NCBI GenBank assembly: GCA_963843465.1
Contig: CAWJKP010000003.1
Coordinates: forward strand, 992,001 to 1,056,000
Length of the DNA stretch: 64,000 nucleotides
Direction of reading: 5' to 3'
From: CAWJKP01 sp963843465
Lineage (GTDB): Bacteria > Planctomycetota > Planctomycetia > Pirellulales > Thermoguttaceae
The notes under the pieces are model-generated. The model saw only the letters and a list, made by a program, of their open reading frames with translations, made no database searches and was not told the origin of the DNA. Made by a program: the position numbers and the translations under genes. Positions 9,205 to 18,105 of the stretch are shown piece by piece; the stretch's first letter is position 1; each line of letters opens with the position of its first letter.

Positions 9205-9320
9205 CAACTTATTGTTTCACAGGCCCTAACACCCTGCCCCATAAGGCGTACGAGTCCTATAAGCCCCATAAGTCCCATAGAACTTACAGGTCCTATACGA
9301 CCTATAATACCCCCACTAAA
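9205..9320. repeat. Family K motif plus degenerate short-period repeats
   Basis: caacttattgtttcacaggc (9205-9224) recurs with one change at 16443-16462. Next to it, 9235-9315 is a run of degenerate 8-10-bp repeats (tcctataag, cccataag, tcccatag, tcctatacg). A similar ctatag-rich stretch lies near 59105-59125. No gene is seen in 9094-9427. The promoter of the transglutaminase-like gene should be here. Confidence 0.6.
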
Positions 9321-9427
9321 GCATAACCGGGCGATGAGAAACCGCGCCCCACTGCTAGCATCCGCGTTAAAATAGAGAAACGGGGTTGTGTGCAGCGAAC
9401 GCGACACTTCTCAAGTGAGGTCCGCCC

Positions 9428-10375
9428 GTGAAGTTGCGAATCCTACTGGCTTCCATGGCCGTCGCCATCGGTCTGACGACTGCGGCCCAGGCCCAGTTCA
9501 AGCAGCCTTTCGACGCCAAGGGCCCCAAGCTCGGGGAAGCCACGGTGCAGAGATGGAAAGCGGGCATGATCATCACCGCCGTGGGCGGACCTTGCGTCGG
9601 GCTGTCCGGCTCCGCCCCGATCCCCTTCGACTGGCCCGAACAGCAAGTGACCATCGTCGGCGAGGAAATCTCGCCGCAGGTCAAGCTGAGCTACGAGACG
9701 GTCAACGGCACGGCCAAGCGGATGCTGGTCAAGATCGACCAGATCCCGCCCGGCCAGGAGGTCAAGGCGATCATCACCGTGGAAGTCCGCCGTTGGATCC
9801 TCCTGCCCCCGGACAACACCGACATCTACGAGCTGCCCGACAAGCACAAGATCGACAGGAGCCTCCGCATTTACCTGGCGCCCAGCAAGCTCATCGAGAG
9901 CACCAATCCCAAGATCAAGTCGCTGGCCAGGAAGCTGGGCGTCGACAAGGAAAAGGCATGGGACCACGTCGAGGAGATCTACGACTGGGTCCGCGAGCAC
10001 GTGAAGTATGAGGCCGGGCCGCTCAAGGGGGCCCTGGCCGCGCTGCGCGACGGCACGGGCGACTGCGAGGAGGTCACCTCGTTGTTTGTGGCCATCTGCC
10101 GCGCCGCCGACATCCCCGCCCGCAGCGTCTGGGTCCCCGGCCACTGCTATCCCGAGTTCTACCTGGTCGACGAGGAAGGCAAGGGCCACTGGTTCCCCTG
10201 CCAGTCGGCCGGCAGCCGGGCCTTCGGCGGCATCCCCAACCGCGACCCGATCCTGCAGAAGGGCGACAACTTCAAGGTCGGCCGCGAGTCGAAGCGCTAC
10301 CTGGCCGAAGAGCTCACCGGCGGCGCCGCCGCCGGCAAGCCCAAGGTGAAGTTCGTGCGCGAGCTGGTGCAGTAG
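9428..10375 (+). CDS. Secreted transglutaminase-like (cysteine protease fold) protein
   Basis: 315 residues. Signal peptide about 1-22 (LLASMAVAIGLTTAAQAQ). A beta-rich domain about 30-155. Transglutaminase-like core about 175-275: IYDWVREHVKYEAGP, then DGTGDCEEVTSLFVAICRAA with the nucleophile Cys213, ARSVWVPGHCYPEFYLVD with His239, and a downstream Asp/Trp region completing the usual Cys-His-Asp triad. Such proteins act in the periplasm as peptidases or cross-linkers; the substrate cannot be read from sequence. Preceded by aagtgaggtccgcccgtg. A 62-bp piece of this gene (10188-10249) is duplicated at 11480-11541. Confidence 0.85.
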   Translation: MKLRILLASMAVAIGLTTAAQAQFKQPFDAKGPKLGEATVQRWKAGMIITAVGGPCVGLSGSAPIPFDWPEQQVTIVGEEISPQVKLSYETVNGTAKRMLVKIDQIPPGQEVKAIITVEVRRWILLPPDNTDIYELPDKHKIDRSLRIYLAPSKLIESTNPKIKSLARKLGVDKEKAWDHVEEIYDWVREHVKYEAGPLKGALAALRDGTGDCEEVTSLFVAICRAADIPARSVWVPGHCYPEFYLVDEEGKGHWFPCQSAGSRAFGGIPNRDPILQKGDNFKVGRESKRYLAEELTGGAAAGKPKVKFVRELVQ

Positions 10376-10479
10376 AGCTGGGGCGGTGAAAGGATCGGCC
10401 TCCGTGTGGCCGTGATGGTTCCCCTTTTTGTTCGCCGGTTTGCGCGTGCTTTTCGGGCCGAAGGCCCGGTAGTTCTTCT

Positions 10480-10626
10480 AGCCCAGGGCAACGCCCTGGG
10501 GACAGGGGAAAATTCACACCGCTCGTCGGCCCGACGGGCCAGCCTTTCGCCAGAAGAACCGTTGGCCCGTTGGGCCGGCGGGACTGGTGAACGGGTGCTA
10601 TCGTCCCCAGGGCGTTGCCCTGGGCT
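10480..10626. repeat. Long inverted repeat with 23-bp arms
   Basis: Arms 10480-10502 (agcccagggcaacgccctgg then gga) and 10604-10626 are perfect reverse complements. Each arm is also a palindrome by itself (ccagggc aac gccctgg). A second nested palindrome around gttggcccgttgggcc lies inside. This is the main content of the gap 10376-10866. No gene is seen there. Confidence 0.85.
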
Positions 10627-10866
10627 GGAAGAACGACCGCCCCCTTGGGGCGGAAAACGGAACAAAATTCGGAACCGCAATTCCGACCCAAAGCGGCGAC
10701 TTTTCACCTCCCCACAGTAGAGCATCTTCGTTCGCTCTCCCTCGGGGAAAGGGTTAGGAAGAGCGGCGTCTCGCTCCCTCCATGACTAACCGTATTAAGC
10801 CCACGTAGCCTTTTCTTGAGGGATGGCGATACGTTGCGTATACTGTGCCCCGGATCCCGTCCCTGA

Positions 10867-11013
10867 CTACAGGTACTCCATGCGGTTGACCATTTCCTCA
10901 GCGGTTACACTTCTGAGAAAGCGGGCGAGTCGTCGAATCTTCTCGCCGATAGAGCAGCGTTGGTCGGGTAACACGCCAGCGTCTTCGTCAACGTAAAGAC
11001 GCACCTCGCTCAT
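10867..11013 (-). pseudogene. Internally deleted DUF5615 (PIN-like) toxin remnant
   Basis: A 48-codon frame. It begins MSEVRLYVDEDAGV, the start of DUF5615 proteins, and jumps to PDQRCSIGEKIRRLARFL and TAEEMVNRMEYL, the usual C-terminus. Full-length members are about 110-120 residues, so roughly 60 central codons containing most of the PIN-like catalytic core are gone, apparently in frame. The ATG overlaps the stop of the DUF433 gene (ATGA, 11010-11013), the normal order of this toxin-antitoxin pair. The toxin should be inactive; a small peptide may still be made. Confidence 0.75.
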
Positions 11014-11300
11014 GGAGCACCGCGCTCCGCTGCGCCTTGTTCTCGCAATTCATCATACCGGGCGTCGGCGGCAGCCAGCGCCGATTCGATCTCGGCGCGA
11101 TTCGCGTGATAGTACGCCAAGGCGGCATACACCTGGCCGAGCGAAAGGTGTGGGTACGTCTGTGCGATCTCCTCGGCGCTCTGGCCCTGCTTATAGAGGG
11201 TGGCGATGCGATGGACGGTGATGCGCGTCCCGTCGATGCGCAACCGCCCCCCGCAAACGTCCGGGCTTCTCGCCAACATTGCGTCCAGCATTACCGACAT
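11010..11300 (-). CDS. DUF433 family antitoxin
   Basis: 96 residues from ATG 11300, chosen because GGAGG lies 8 bases upstream and the family begins here (MSVMLDAMLARSPDVCGG). Core motif GGRLRIDGTRITVHRIATLY, then QSAEEIAQTYPHLSLGQVYA and AALAYYHANRAEIESAL. DUF433 proteins carry a winged-helix-like DNA-binding fold and serve as VapB-type antitoxins of DUF5615 toxins. Here the toxin partner immediately downstream is deleted internally (10867-11013), so the antitoxin is an orphan. The pair would normally be autoregulated from the promoter upstream of 11300. Confidence 0.88.
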   Translation of the reverse strand: MSVMLDAMLARSPDVCGGRLRIDGTRITVHRIATLYKQGQSAEEIAQTYPHLSLGQVYAALAYYHANRAEIESALAAADARYDELREQGAAERGAP

Positions 11301-11479
11301 GATTACGCCTCCTTCAACGCCAACCGCGAGGATCGTTCGCTTGGTTATTTTACATTTTACCAAGCGGGGCGAGTCGTGCAAACGGCTTCGCGGTTCGGAG
11401 CGACTCGTTGCGTCGATTGCGCGACGGCGGGCGGGGAGGAAGAGCGCCGGGCGGAAGTCGTTGTCTTGTCAATAGAATG

Positions 11480-11541
11480 ACTGGCTCCCCTGCCAGTCGG
11501 CCGGCAGCCGGGCCTTCGGCGGCATCCCCAACCGCGACCCG
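11480..11541. repeat. 62-bp duplicate of the transglutaminase-like gene
   Basis: Matches 10188-10249 with one substitution (t to c at the sixth base). It corresponds to the codons for HWFPCQSAGSRAFGGIPNRD, which are out of context here. It directly abuts a family E palindrome beginning at 11543. There is no start codon or continuation, so it is a gene fragment and not a gene. Confidence 0.9.
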
Positions 11542-11542
11542 C

Positions 11543-11699
11543 GGGTGCCGCTGGCTCTGCCAGTGCCTCCGGCGGGTTGACCTTCCGTCGTGTCGCGGGC
11601 GCCAACGCAAAACCGCAAGGTGAAAAGTTCACCGCTTACCCGCGGGGGCCATCTCCCGCAAGTCCTACGGAGGCACTGGCAAAGCCCGTGGCACCCGGC
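11543..11699. repeat. Family E inverted repeat, copy 1
   Basis: Outer arms gggtgccgctggctctgcca and the matching ggcactggcaaagcccgtgg(caccc) bracket about 100 bp. Inside is gccatctcccgcaagtcct, also found at 44399-44420. The rest of the 11301-12118 gap contains a further palindrome at about 11756-11842 (cgtcgctacgcgacg twice) and family D. No gene is seen. Confidence 0.75.
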
Positions 11700-11965
11700 A
11701 TCGGGCTACGGTTGAAAACAAGCCGCGTGCCATCCGGCAACCCGGCCATTTCAGTCGTCGCTACGCGACGAACGGAAGCTGTGGGGCCATACGTTCCGTG
11801 GGTTAAAACCCACGGCTACCGTCGCGTCGTCGCTACGCGACGGGAGCAGAGAAGGTGCCAGGAACCATTGTTGAAAGAGGGAAAGGCACTTGGTTAGAAT
11901 TGGGAAGCGGCCCATGCAAGGAATGCCAAAACAACCGTTCCTAACACCTTTGTACGCTCGCCCTG

Positions 11966-12099
11966 TAACCGTTCACGGGTCGGGCGGGGACTGGTCGATT
12001 TTTCGGCCAAAAGGCGTATTTGGCCGCGGGACGTAAGGCCGAAAACATGGACCTGTCCCCTTGGCACTGCCGAAGGGGACAGTCCCCCGTGAACGGTTA
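11966..12099. repeat. Family D inverted repeat, copy 1
   Basis: 134 bp bounded by taaccgttcacgg and ccgtgaacggtta. Internal arms ggggactggtcgatttttcg and the ggggacagtccc / ggacctgtcccc pair flank ttggccgcggga. Located just downstream of the DUF1080 stop at 12119. Other copies: 38313-38476 and 40288-40394. Confidence 0.85.
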
Positions 12100-12118
12100 C
12101 GCTCGCCCTTGGTTCGCT

Positions 12119-13180
12119 CTACGACTGTTTGGATGGCAGCGGCACGACCCAGATGTTGCGGAAGCGGACGGGGTTGCCGTGGTCCTGGAAATGGAGCTTG
12201 TCGGTAGGCGACTCGGGAACGTTGGGCGGACTGCGGAGCTCGGCCTGGTCGTGGATCTTGACGCCGTTGTGATAGACCGTCACCCGCGGCTTGCCCAGAG
12301 GCTTGTCGTCCTTCAACCCGACCCGGTACTCGATATCGTAAGTCTGCCAGGCCAACGGCGGCAGTGAGGCCAGGCTGAACTTGCACTGCGGGTTTCCCTG
12401 GAGGCTCTCGATCACTTCCATCGTGTCCGGATCTTTGTAGGCGTAGGCCCCACCGCAGCCGCCGCCGAGGTAGGTGACCTCGCCAAACGAATCCAACACC
12501 TGGATTTCGTCGCGGTTGGGCAAGAAGACGCCGCTGTTGCCGCGTCCTTGGCCGTGGGCCGCCGGCATGAGCGGGATCAGGAACTCGACGTGCAAGTCGA
12601 GACTGCCCGGAAAAATGCGCTTGCTGTTCATCCCTCCCCTCGGCACTTGGATCGAGCCGTCCTGGCCGGGGCTTAGCTTGCTGGGATCCAACTCGGCCCC
12701 GTTTGCCAGTCGCATCTCGGAGAAGTCCTTGCCATCCAGCAGCACGATCGCCCCCTGCGGCGGCGGCTTGCCGAGGGTGGGCGACTTCCTCTCGACGCGC
12801 CGGAGCTGGAACGTGCCGTCCGGGCCACACTGGCCCTTGATCGCGCCGGCCGCATAGTCGCCTTTCCAGTCGACCCCGCCGGCCTTGCCCGTCAGCGCGA
12901 CGGCGTCGCCGACGGTCTTGGCGAAAAGTTCCACCCGGGCGACGTTGTCCTCGCCGCGGAATTGGCGGATGAAGACGTTGTAGTTGCCGCCGCCTTGGGC
13001 CACCAGCCGTGCTTCGAGCCTGAAGGCGCCCGCGGCGTTGGCACCGGTTCCTTCGTACAATCCCTGCACTTCAGCTTCCGCGGGAGCGGCTGCCCAAGCC
13101 GCGCGGCCGACGTTCAGAGCGGCCATAGCCAGCGAAACGATGCCCAATACTACCAGAAACCCAGTGCGCGTTTCTAACAT
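12119..13180 (-). CDS. DUF1080 (3-keto-disaccharide hydrolase / LamG-like) secreted protein
   Basis: 353 residues from ATG 13180, with GGAGG upstream; the longer open frame begins in family F repeat sequence. Signal peptide about 1-31 (TGFLVVLGIVSLAMAALNVG). An N-terminal beta domain about 33-130 resembles that of the second DUF1080 gene at 29426, including RRVERKSPTLGKPPPQGAIV. The DUF1080 domain about 140-350 has VLLDGKDFSEM, GNSGVFLPNRDEIQVLDSFG and the closing HGNPVRFRNIWVVPL. Family members hydrolyse 3-keto-glucosides or bind glycans; the substrate is unknown here. Paralogue of 29426-30418. Confidence 0.88.
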   Translation of the reverse strand: MLETRTGFLVVLGIVSLAMAALNVGRAAWAAAPAEAEVQGLYEGTGANAAGAFRLEARLVAQGGGNYNVFIRQFRGEDNVARVELFAKTVGDAVALTGKAGGVDWKGDYAAGAIKGQCGPDGTFQLRRVERKSPTLGKPPPQGAIVLLDGKDFSEMRLANGAELDPSKLSPGQDGSIQVPRGGMNSKRIFPGSLDLHVEFLIPLMPAAHGQGRGNSGVFLPNRDEIQVLDSFGEVTYLGGGCGGAYAYKDPDTMEVIESLQGNPQCKFSLASLPPLAWQTYDIEYRVGLKDDKPLGKPRVTVYHNGVKIHDQAELRSPPNVPESPTDKLHFQDHGNPVRFRNIWVVPLPSKQS

Positions 13181-13219
13181 CGCCTCATCCTCCCTTGGCA
13201 AAATACGATGGCGGCAAAC

Positions 13220-13279
13220 GTAGCCTGGGCATTCTTGCCCGTGTAATGCAGAAAAGACCGGCAAGAATGCCCATGCTAC
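13220..13279. repeat. Family F inverted repeat, copy 1
   Basis: Arms gtagcctgggcattcttgcc and ggcaagaatgcccatgctac around a short loop. 40 bp upstream of the DUF1080 start. The second copy is at 35097-35144 (gtagcacgggcatcttgccc). Confidence 0.85.
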
Positions 13280-13332
13280 AACCAAACAGTGAGAAATGCG
13301 AGCTATATTGCACGCGGGACGAAATGACACAA

Positions 13333-13395
13333 GTTCGTAGTACCGGCTCTAGCCGGAAGTCCGCGGCAAGACCGCCTAAAGGCGGGACTACGAAC
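13333..13395. repeat. Family B element, copy 2
   Basis: 63 bp: gttcgtagtaccggctctag, then a spacer, then accgcctaaaggcgggac and tacgaac. Orientation is opposite to the array at 3025-3087. Confidence 0.9.
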
Positions 13396-13432
13396 GGCGC
13401 ATTCCCGACCGCGTGCGGTATAGAATCGTCGC

Positions 13433-13462
13433 TCACCCCAACCCTCTCCCGGAGGGAGAGGG
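13433..13462. repeat. Family I palindrome, copy 1 (encodes a gene's C-terminus)
   Basis: caccccaaccctctcccgga followed by gggagagggg. It supplies the last codons (SPSPSGRGLG) and the stop of the metalloprotease gene. Other copies: 34991-35019, 59319-59352, 62570-62602. Confidence 0.8.
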
Positions 13463-16351
13463 GGAATCGCTCGTCGCCGGCGAGCCGGCCAGGGTGATCG
13501 CCCGCCACTCGACCAGGGCCTTGGGATCGGGCGATTGCTGAACCAGCTCCAAGAGCACTTCCTGGCCTTCATACTTCGACAACAGAACGCTCAAAGGCTC
13601 GGGCGGCCTGCGATCGGCGCGGACGGGCACCTCGTACTGGCCGACCACCTTGCCGGCGACGCGGACCTCGATCTTGCTGGCCGCTGACTGCGGCGGGCGG
13701 CTGACGGCCAGCGTCAGCCGGTACCGCGCCGGGCTGATACGGGTCCGCAGGCTCAGACGCAGCGGCTTCTCGGCCGAGGCCAGCAGCCGGTAGGCCGGGT
13801 TGGCTTGATCCCGCTCGTCCCAGAAGTTGACCAGCCGGGCCCCTTCGCGTCCGCCCGTGGTCACCGTCCAGAGCTGCCAGGCGGGGATCCGCTGCGGGGC
13901 GCGGCGGAAAAGATCCTCGTGCAACTGGTCCGCGTCCAGCTCGACCAGCGGCTCGAGCCAGTCGAACGTGTCGCGGATGTCCAGCGGATCGACCGTGGTA
14001 GGTTGGCCGGTGCTCAGGGAATCGACCGTGAGAATCAGCTTCCGTGCCGCCGGGCCGGAAGAGGCCAGCGGCAGCACGCCCGAATCCAGCAGGTCGGCCG
14101 AGCCGACCACCAGGCCCGTGGCGAACAGCGGATTCTTGCCGCCCGGCGGGCTCAACCGCACACTGGCCCCGACGGAGCCGCCGTCGCCGGCCAGATGGTC
14201 CAGTCCCAGCCGGGAAGTGAACGAGCGGGCGCAGGCGGGCAGTGGGAACTCGATCTCCTGAAAGGCATGGACGCCCATTCCCCAGGCGAAATCCAGGCCG
14301 CCGCACCGCAAGGCTCCGCCCTCGGCGTTGCGGTCGATCACCATCGGCCAGACCCCGCCCAGGTCCGACTGCTGCCGGCCGCCGCAGGGCTCGATCCGCG
14401 AAAGCGGCACCTCCTGCGGCAGGTAGTAACGGCGCAGGCGGATCGTCTGGTGCTGGATCCAAAGCGGCTCCGGGCTCCAGACGGGCTGGAAGAGATGGTA
14501 CCAGCCGCTGGGGTCTCCGCCCCGGTTCGAGCGGGCCTGGAAACGCTCCGTCGAGCCGGTCAAGCGGAGACCCCCGACGGTCGCAATTTGCACCAGCCGT
14601 GAAGTGCCGTCGGGACTGAGCTCCGAGGCCTGGCGGAAATAGGCCTCCCAGGGGTCCACCGCCGGCAGGTGCAGCTCCGCGGCTTCCGACCAGGGAACCT
14701 CGCGAACGCCGTCCTCCTGCAAGAGCTTGATCGACGACTCGCCCAGCCGCACCGCGCGGAAGCGGAGCTCGCGGCCGTCGTCGAGGATCAGCGTTTGCGG
14801 CTGGTAGCGATCGGCCAGCGGCTTCCAGACGATCCGCCGGACCCACTCCAACGACACGCGGAGGTTCGTCCGGCCGGGACTGTCGGGCCAGTCCAGCGGC
14901 GTGTAGGGCTCGACCAGCAGGTAGGCCGGCTGTCGATCCAGCCCCGTCTCCACCGCGCCGTGAAAGCCCACGACCCGGCCCGGCAGCCGATCCCCGCCCA
15001 CCAACTCCACCATGGCCTGCGGCGGGGCGGCCGACGGCGCCAGCGTGTTGTCGGCCAGCCAGCGGACGGGCCGCTTGGGGTCCAGCAGCGCGCGGCCGGC
15101 CAGCGACGGCGCGGCGTTGGCGTCGTTCCACGGGCCGACCTGGTCGGCCGTCAATTGGCTTCCATCCACCCAGCGGGCCGTGTAGCGCAGGCTGCGGACC
15201 ACGGTCTCCTCGATCAGGGAGGCGAACTGCGTGGCCTGCGGCTCGTGATCGGCCTGGGCCTGCTCGACGTAAATGGCGTGCAGGAACTGGCGCGTGCTCC
15301 GCGGCAGCGACGCCAGGCTCCGCCCCCCGCGGCTGCGGATCTCGTCGCCGATCAGGCTCATCACCAGGGCGTTCACCGGGTCGACGGCCGGCGCACCGGC
15401 CTGCTTCTCAAAATACTTCGACCGCATCACCGAATCGGCTTGGCTGCTGTGGACCGCGCCCAGGTAATGGCCCAACTCGTGCATCAGCAGCTTGAGCTGG
15501 TCTTCGGTAGTGAAACCATTCTGCACGTCGGGCAGCAACAGGTGAGTACACAGCGGCTGCCGGTCGAGCTGCGCAAGCGACGCCGGATCGTTGGCCTTCA
15601 GCCGGCCGCTGACGCCGATCGCCAGCCACGCCGGCTCGCGCGTCGCCGTGCGGCGGAAGTCGTCGTCGAGCTGGGCCAGCTCGTGGTGGTCGCCCTCCGG
15701 CTGCCAGGCATCGACCGCCACCACGCTGAACCGCACGCCGGCCCAGGTCTCGAAGAACTGTGAGGCGGCGGCCACCTGTTCCCGCAACTTCGCTTCCCAG
15801 CCGCCGCGGTCGGAGGCCTCTTTATCGGCCAGGATCTTCACCGGCACCACCGCCGTCTCGGGCGGCCCTGAGGCCTTTTCCTGGAGCCAGGGCGTCCCCG
15901 GCGACCGCGGGAAGGGCGCCTGTTTCAATTGCCGTTCCGATCCCTGCACGCTGAAGATCTGGACCGTGTTGGGCTTCAGCAGTCGACGGACTTCACTCTT
16001 CATCGAGGCATGGAAATAGATCTGCACTTCGCCGGGCACCGGCACCCGGATCGTCTTTCCGGCGGCCAGGGAGAAGAGCCTCGTTTGTCCCCAGAGCGGC
16101 CCCAGGGAAAGATCCACCGTCTTGTCGGTCTTGTTGGCAATCACCACGACAGCCGCGTGCAACGGGGCTGCCGTGATTGCCGGCAGCAGCCAGGACGACA
16201 GGACCAATATGACCCCGAACGGGAAGCACCGCCGTAGGATGGGTCTCCAGACCCGTCCCGGACGGCTCGGGAGAACCACCCTCCCTGATCCGTTTCGCTG
16301 CCGAGGTAATAGCGCGGGTCGGGTAAGGCCGTAGCGGAAGGAGCGTCTCAT
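13433..16351 (-). CDS. Secreted zinc metalloprotease (matrixin-like) with NPCBM domain
   Basis: 972 residues. A long basic N-terminus leads into a hydrophobic export segment (GVILVLSSWLLPAITAAPLH, about 46-65); the true start may be nearer to it. Matrixin/astacin-type zinc site HELGHYLGAVH at 291-301, with Met in SVMRSKYF as the likely Met-turn. About 640-790 contains an NPCBM/NEW2-like region (CGGLDFAWGMGVHAFQEIEF) that binds carbohydrate or cell surface. C-terminal beta domain about 830-950. The last residues come from a family I repeat. Probably degrades exported or environmental protein. Preceded by an unrelated secreted gene 95 bp upstream on the same strand. Confidence 0.8.
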   Translation of the reverse strand: MRRSFRYGLTRPALLPRQRNGSGRVVLPSRPGRVWRPILRRCFPFGVILVLSSWLLPAITAAPLHAAVVVIANKTDKTVDLSLGPLWGQTRLFSLAAGKTIRVPVPGEVQIYFHASMKSEVRRLLKPNTVQIFSVQGSERQLKQAPFPRSPGTPWLQEKASGPPETAVVPVKILADKEASDRGGWEAKLREQVAAASQFFETWAGVRFSVVAVDAWQPEGDHHELAQLDDDFRRTATREPAWLAIGVSGRLKANDPASLAQLDRQPLCTHLLLPDVQNGFTTEDQLKLLMHELGHYLGAVHSSQADSVMRSKYFEKQAGAPAVDPVNALVMSLIGDEIRSRGGRSLASLPRSTRQFLHAIYVEQAQADHEPQATQFASLIEETVVRSLRYTARWVDGSQLTADQVGPWNDANAAPSLAGRALLDPKRPVRWLADNTLAPSAAPPQAMVELVGGDRLPGRVVGFHGAVETGLDRQPAYLLVEPYTPLDWPDSPGRTNLRVSLEWVRRIVWKPLADRYQPQTLILDDGRELRFRAVRLGESSIKLLQEDGVREVPWSEAAELHLPAVDPWEAYFRQASELSPDGTSRLVQIATVGGLRLTGSTERFQARSNRGGDPSGWYHLFQPVWSPEPLWIQHQTIRLRRYYLPQEVPLSRIEPCGGRQQSDLGGVWPMVIDRNAEGGALRCGGLDFAWGMGVHAFQEIEFPLPACARSFTSRLGLDHLAGDGGSVGASVRLSPPGGKNPLFATGLVVGSADLLDSGVLPLASSGPAARKLILTVDSLSTGQPTTVDPLDIRDTFDWLEPLVELDADQLHEDLFRRAPQRIPAWQLWTVTTGGREGARLVNFWDERDQANPAYRLLASAEKPLRLSLRTRISPARYRLTLAVSRPPQSAASKIEVRVAGKVVGQYEVPVRADRRPPEPLSVLLSKYEGQEVLLELVQQSPDPKALVEWRAITLAGSPATSDSPSPSGRGLG

Positions 16352-16442
16352 GTGAGTCGAGATCCCGGGGCAGGTCGTGGCGAGCGTGGTGGGCGGGACG
16401 GGGGAACCTCCTTGTATTGTGCAATGCCCGGGGGGCTGCGGT

Positions 16443-16462
16443 CAACTTATTGTTTTACAGGC
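16443..16462. repeat. Family K motif, copy 2
   Basis: caacttattgttttacaggc. On the minus strand it forms the last codons (GPVKQ) and TAA stop of the adjacent gene. The copy at 9205 reads the same five residues and stop but has no gene attached. Confidence 0.55.
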
Positions 16463-18105
16463 CCGCCAGCCGACGGAGATTTCCCGGCCATCGTCGCGCT
16501 GGCGCGGCCCTCCAGCTTTGCGGTCGAAGCACGTTTCCAGGCCAGCGACTGGCCCTGCTGGGTGGTCAAGACCAGCGTCTCGGGATTAGGCAGGGTGTAC
16601 TTGCCCTGGTCCATCCGGCCGTTACTCATGGTCTCCGTCCACTGCCCGTCGCCAGCCCGCAGAAAACCGGTCTCCGGCGGCGGGACACTGCCCGGTCCCG
16701 CGACGGCCAGCGTATAGCTGCCCGTCGGTCGGACGTCGAACGTGATCTGCCAGTTGCCTTGCGGCGTGGGCGTGCTCGCCTGCCAGGTCCCGATCAGGGC
16801 CGGATCGACCGCCGCGCCGGCAGTCGGCGAGGCCAGCGCCGTCAGCAGGGCCCCTTCCGAGTCGGCCAGGACCTTTCCCGAGCGGGCATCAAGGTAGATG
16901 AAGTCGACCGACGGCAGCGAGGCAGCCACCATGTCCGGCGAGCTGAGTCGCTGTCGAATGGCCGCCATCCGCCAGAGCCAGTGATCGTTGCCGTGGCAAA
17001 ACAACCGCAAGTAGACCTGTTCCGGCGGCACGTCGAGATTCAAGGCCCCGAACTTGGGCATCACCTCCTCCGGCGGCGAAATGTCGTCCGGCACCGCCTG
17101 CGGCTGGAAAGCCGGGTCGCCCAACGACTGGTCCAAGCTGTCGACCTTCACTTGGCGGCCATCGATCCAAACCGAAGTGGCCAACCAGGGGTTGGCCGCG
17201 TCCTCGCGGGGATTGCGGCGGAAGTAGCGGAACACGGCCGATTGCATGCGGAATCGCTCGCCCGAATAGGACCCCGTCAGGTCCACCTCCGCAAGCTTCA
17301 GGTCGCTGCACCAGCGGGCGGCCCAGGCGTCGGCCTCTTGGCGGAACGAGGCGAAATTCAAGGGGGACTCTGCGGGAAACTCCTTGCCCTTGCGGAGCTC
17401 GTCGGCCAGCGCCGGCGTGTTGCCGGCCCCTTGTAAGACGGATTGGCAATCCGTCCTACCGCCAAGAACCACCTGGCGGCCGGTCCCGGCATCGACCTCG
17501 ATCGGCGGACTGGCCGCCGCCGCAGCGCCGGTCAGGTCGATCCGGCTGATCGTCCAGACATAGCGGTTGGGACCGCCGGGCCGATCGGCGACGGCCGCCA
17601 AGCGGGCCTCGATGTAGCCGTCCTCGCGCGACGCGGGCAGAGCGATCCCCATCTGCCGGACCTTGGCCAGGGCCCGCTCCAGGTCGAGAAACGGGCCGCC
17701 GACCGGCAGCACGCGCTCGCCGGCGGAGAGGGCCACCGGCGCGCCGACGAGGATCGCATGGGACTCGCGGTCCAGGCCGATGGTCGCCTTGCGGTTGGCC
17801 TTGGCGGAAACATAATAGAACGACAAGAGATCGCCCGCCGGATCGGCCTTCCCTGCGAGATGATCCAGGTCGAGGGTGCCGTCCGCGGCGGCCTTGACGT
17901 AAATGCCTGCCAGCACGGCGTCGGGCTGCCACGAGAAAGCCAAGCGGTCGGCCGCCGCGATCGCCTGCCCGACGCCCATCATCGAGCGGACCGGCGCATC
18001 CTCGCCCAAAACGGCCCGTGCCGACATACCCAAGGACAAAATCCCTATCCCCAGGGCGAGCTTCCATCCCCGCCACGATCTTTCCCCTGCGACCTTTCGA
18101 GTCAC
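16447..18105 (-). CDS. Secreted protein of unknown function
   Basis: About 552 residues from GTG 18105, which has GGAAGG 8 bases upstream and is followed by a signal peptide (KLALGIGILSLGMSARAVLG). ATG starts at 18186 or 18303 are possible but put 27-66 residues before the signal. The mature part is rich in beta strands; a C-terminal stretch near QGNWQITFDVRPTGSYTLAV looks like a small lipocalin/DUF-type barrel. I do not recognise the family. At 17433-17459 a family J palindrome is read through in frame as RTDCQSVLQ. Located upstream of the metalloprotease on the same strand. Confidence 0.65.
   Translation of the reverse strand: MTRKVAGERSWRGWKLALGIGILSLGMSARAVLGEDAPVRSMMGVGQAIAAADRLAFSWQPDAVLAGIYVKAAADGTLDLDHLAGKADPAGDLLSFYYVSAKANRKATIGLDRESHAILVGAPVALSAGERVLPVGGPFLDLERALAKVRQMGIALPASREDGYIEARLAAVADRPGGPNRYVWTISRIDLTGAAAAASPPIEVDAGTGRQVVLGGRTDCQSVLQGAGNTPALADELRKGKEFPAESPLNFASFRQEADAWAARWCSDLKLAEVDLTGSYSGERFRMQSAVFRYFRRNPREDAANPWLATSVWIDGRQVKVDSLDQSLGDPAFQPQAVPDDISPPEEVMPKFGALNLDVPPEQVYLRLFCHGNDHWLWRMAAIRQRLSSPDMVAASLPSVDFIYLDARSGKVLADSEGALLTALASPTAGAAVDPALIGTWQASTPTPQGNWQITFDVRPTGSYTLAVAGPGSVPPPETGFLRAGDGQWTETMSNGRMDQGKYTLPNPETLVLTTQQGQSLAWKRASTAKLEGRASATMAGKSPSAGGPVKQ
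17433..17459. repeat. Family J palindrome, copy 1 (inside CDS)
   Basis: 27 bp, gtaagacggattggcaatcc then gtcctac; near-perfect palindrome. In frame within the minus-strand secreted protein gene. Copy 2 is at 50759-50785 in the cimA leader. Confidence 0.9.
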
